From NCBI GenBank assembly GCA_020629335.1, contig JAHDDN010000292.1, positions 1 through 6,789 on the forward strand: a stretch of 6,789 bases of DNA. The letters run 5' to 3'. The notes beneath the pieces are model-generated. The model saw nothing but the letters and a program-made list of their open reading frames with translations, was not told the origin of the DNA and ran no database searches. Position 1 is the first letter of the stretch. Every line of letters starts with the position of its first letter. Shown here one piece after another: positions 6,761 to 6,789 of the stretch. The position numbers and the translations under genes are program-made. Origin of the DNA: Chitinophagales bacterium. Its GTDB lineage: Bacteria > Bacteroidota > Bacteroidia > Chitinophagales > UBA2359.

Positions 6761-6789
6761 TTGGTATATTAGTTGATTGGTTAATTGGT
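6757..6789 (+). repeat. Degenerate 8-bp tandem array at the window end
   Basis: Four units in perfect 8-base register are seen: TTAATTGGT (6757-6765), ATATTAGT (6766-6773), TGATTGGT (6774-6781) and TAATTGGT (6782-6789). The 9-mer TTAATTGGT recurs exactly 24 bases apart. The first unit overlaps the TAA stop of the Wzz-type gene (6758-6760). The first 17 bases match 128-144 at 16 of 17 positions in the same orientation, and GGTATATTAGTTGATT (6763-6778) is the exact reverse complement of 210-225. The array probably continues beyond the window. Confidence 0.75.

Overview
The window looks like a piece of a Bacteroidota chromosome. The coding DNA is AT-rich and Shine-Dalgarno motifs are weak or absent. 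One secreted protein ends in what reads as a type IX secretion (T9SS) type A sorting domain, and the large SLBB-type polysaccharide export protein has the length usual in this phylum. A saprospiral-type or related environmental lineage is a guess only. All four credible genes lie on the + strand.

Layout: 1-125 is a GC-richer non-coding segment. 128-286 is a dense array of degenerate ~8-bp units that switches orientation in the middle and runs almost to the start of the first gene. 298-1038 encodes a short lipoprotein of unknown function. 1039-1292 is intergenic and is mostly filled by a ~160-bp imperfect palindrome (1069-1228), followed by a candidate promoter. 1293-2954 encodes a secreted subtilisin-family (S8) protease with a TTG start. 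2955-3155 is a leader with several mutually exclusive inverted repeats. 3156-5681 encodes a periplasmic/outer-membrane polysaccharide export protein with five SLBB-like repeats. 5726-6760 encodes a Wzz-type chain-length/co-polymerase protein. The 8-bp-unit repeat reappears from 6757 to the window end, starting on the last stop codon.

How the genes fit together: the last two genes form a short-spaced pair and are very probably the start of an exopolysaccharide or capsule export operon that continues beyond the window, with an inner-membrane Wzz-like protein feeding a Wza-like export channel. The protease and the lipoprotein are separate envelope or secreted proteins, each probably with its own transcription unit. 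The most unusual content is in the non-coding DNA: the two-orientation 8-bp repeat arrays that bracket the four-gene segment, and the long palindromic element in front of the protease gene.
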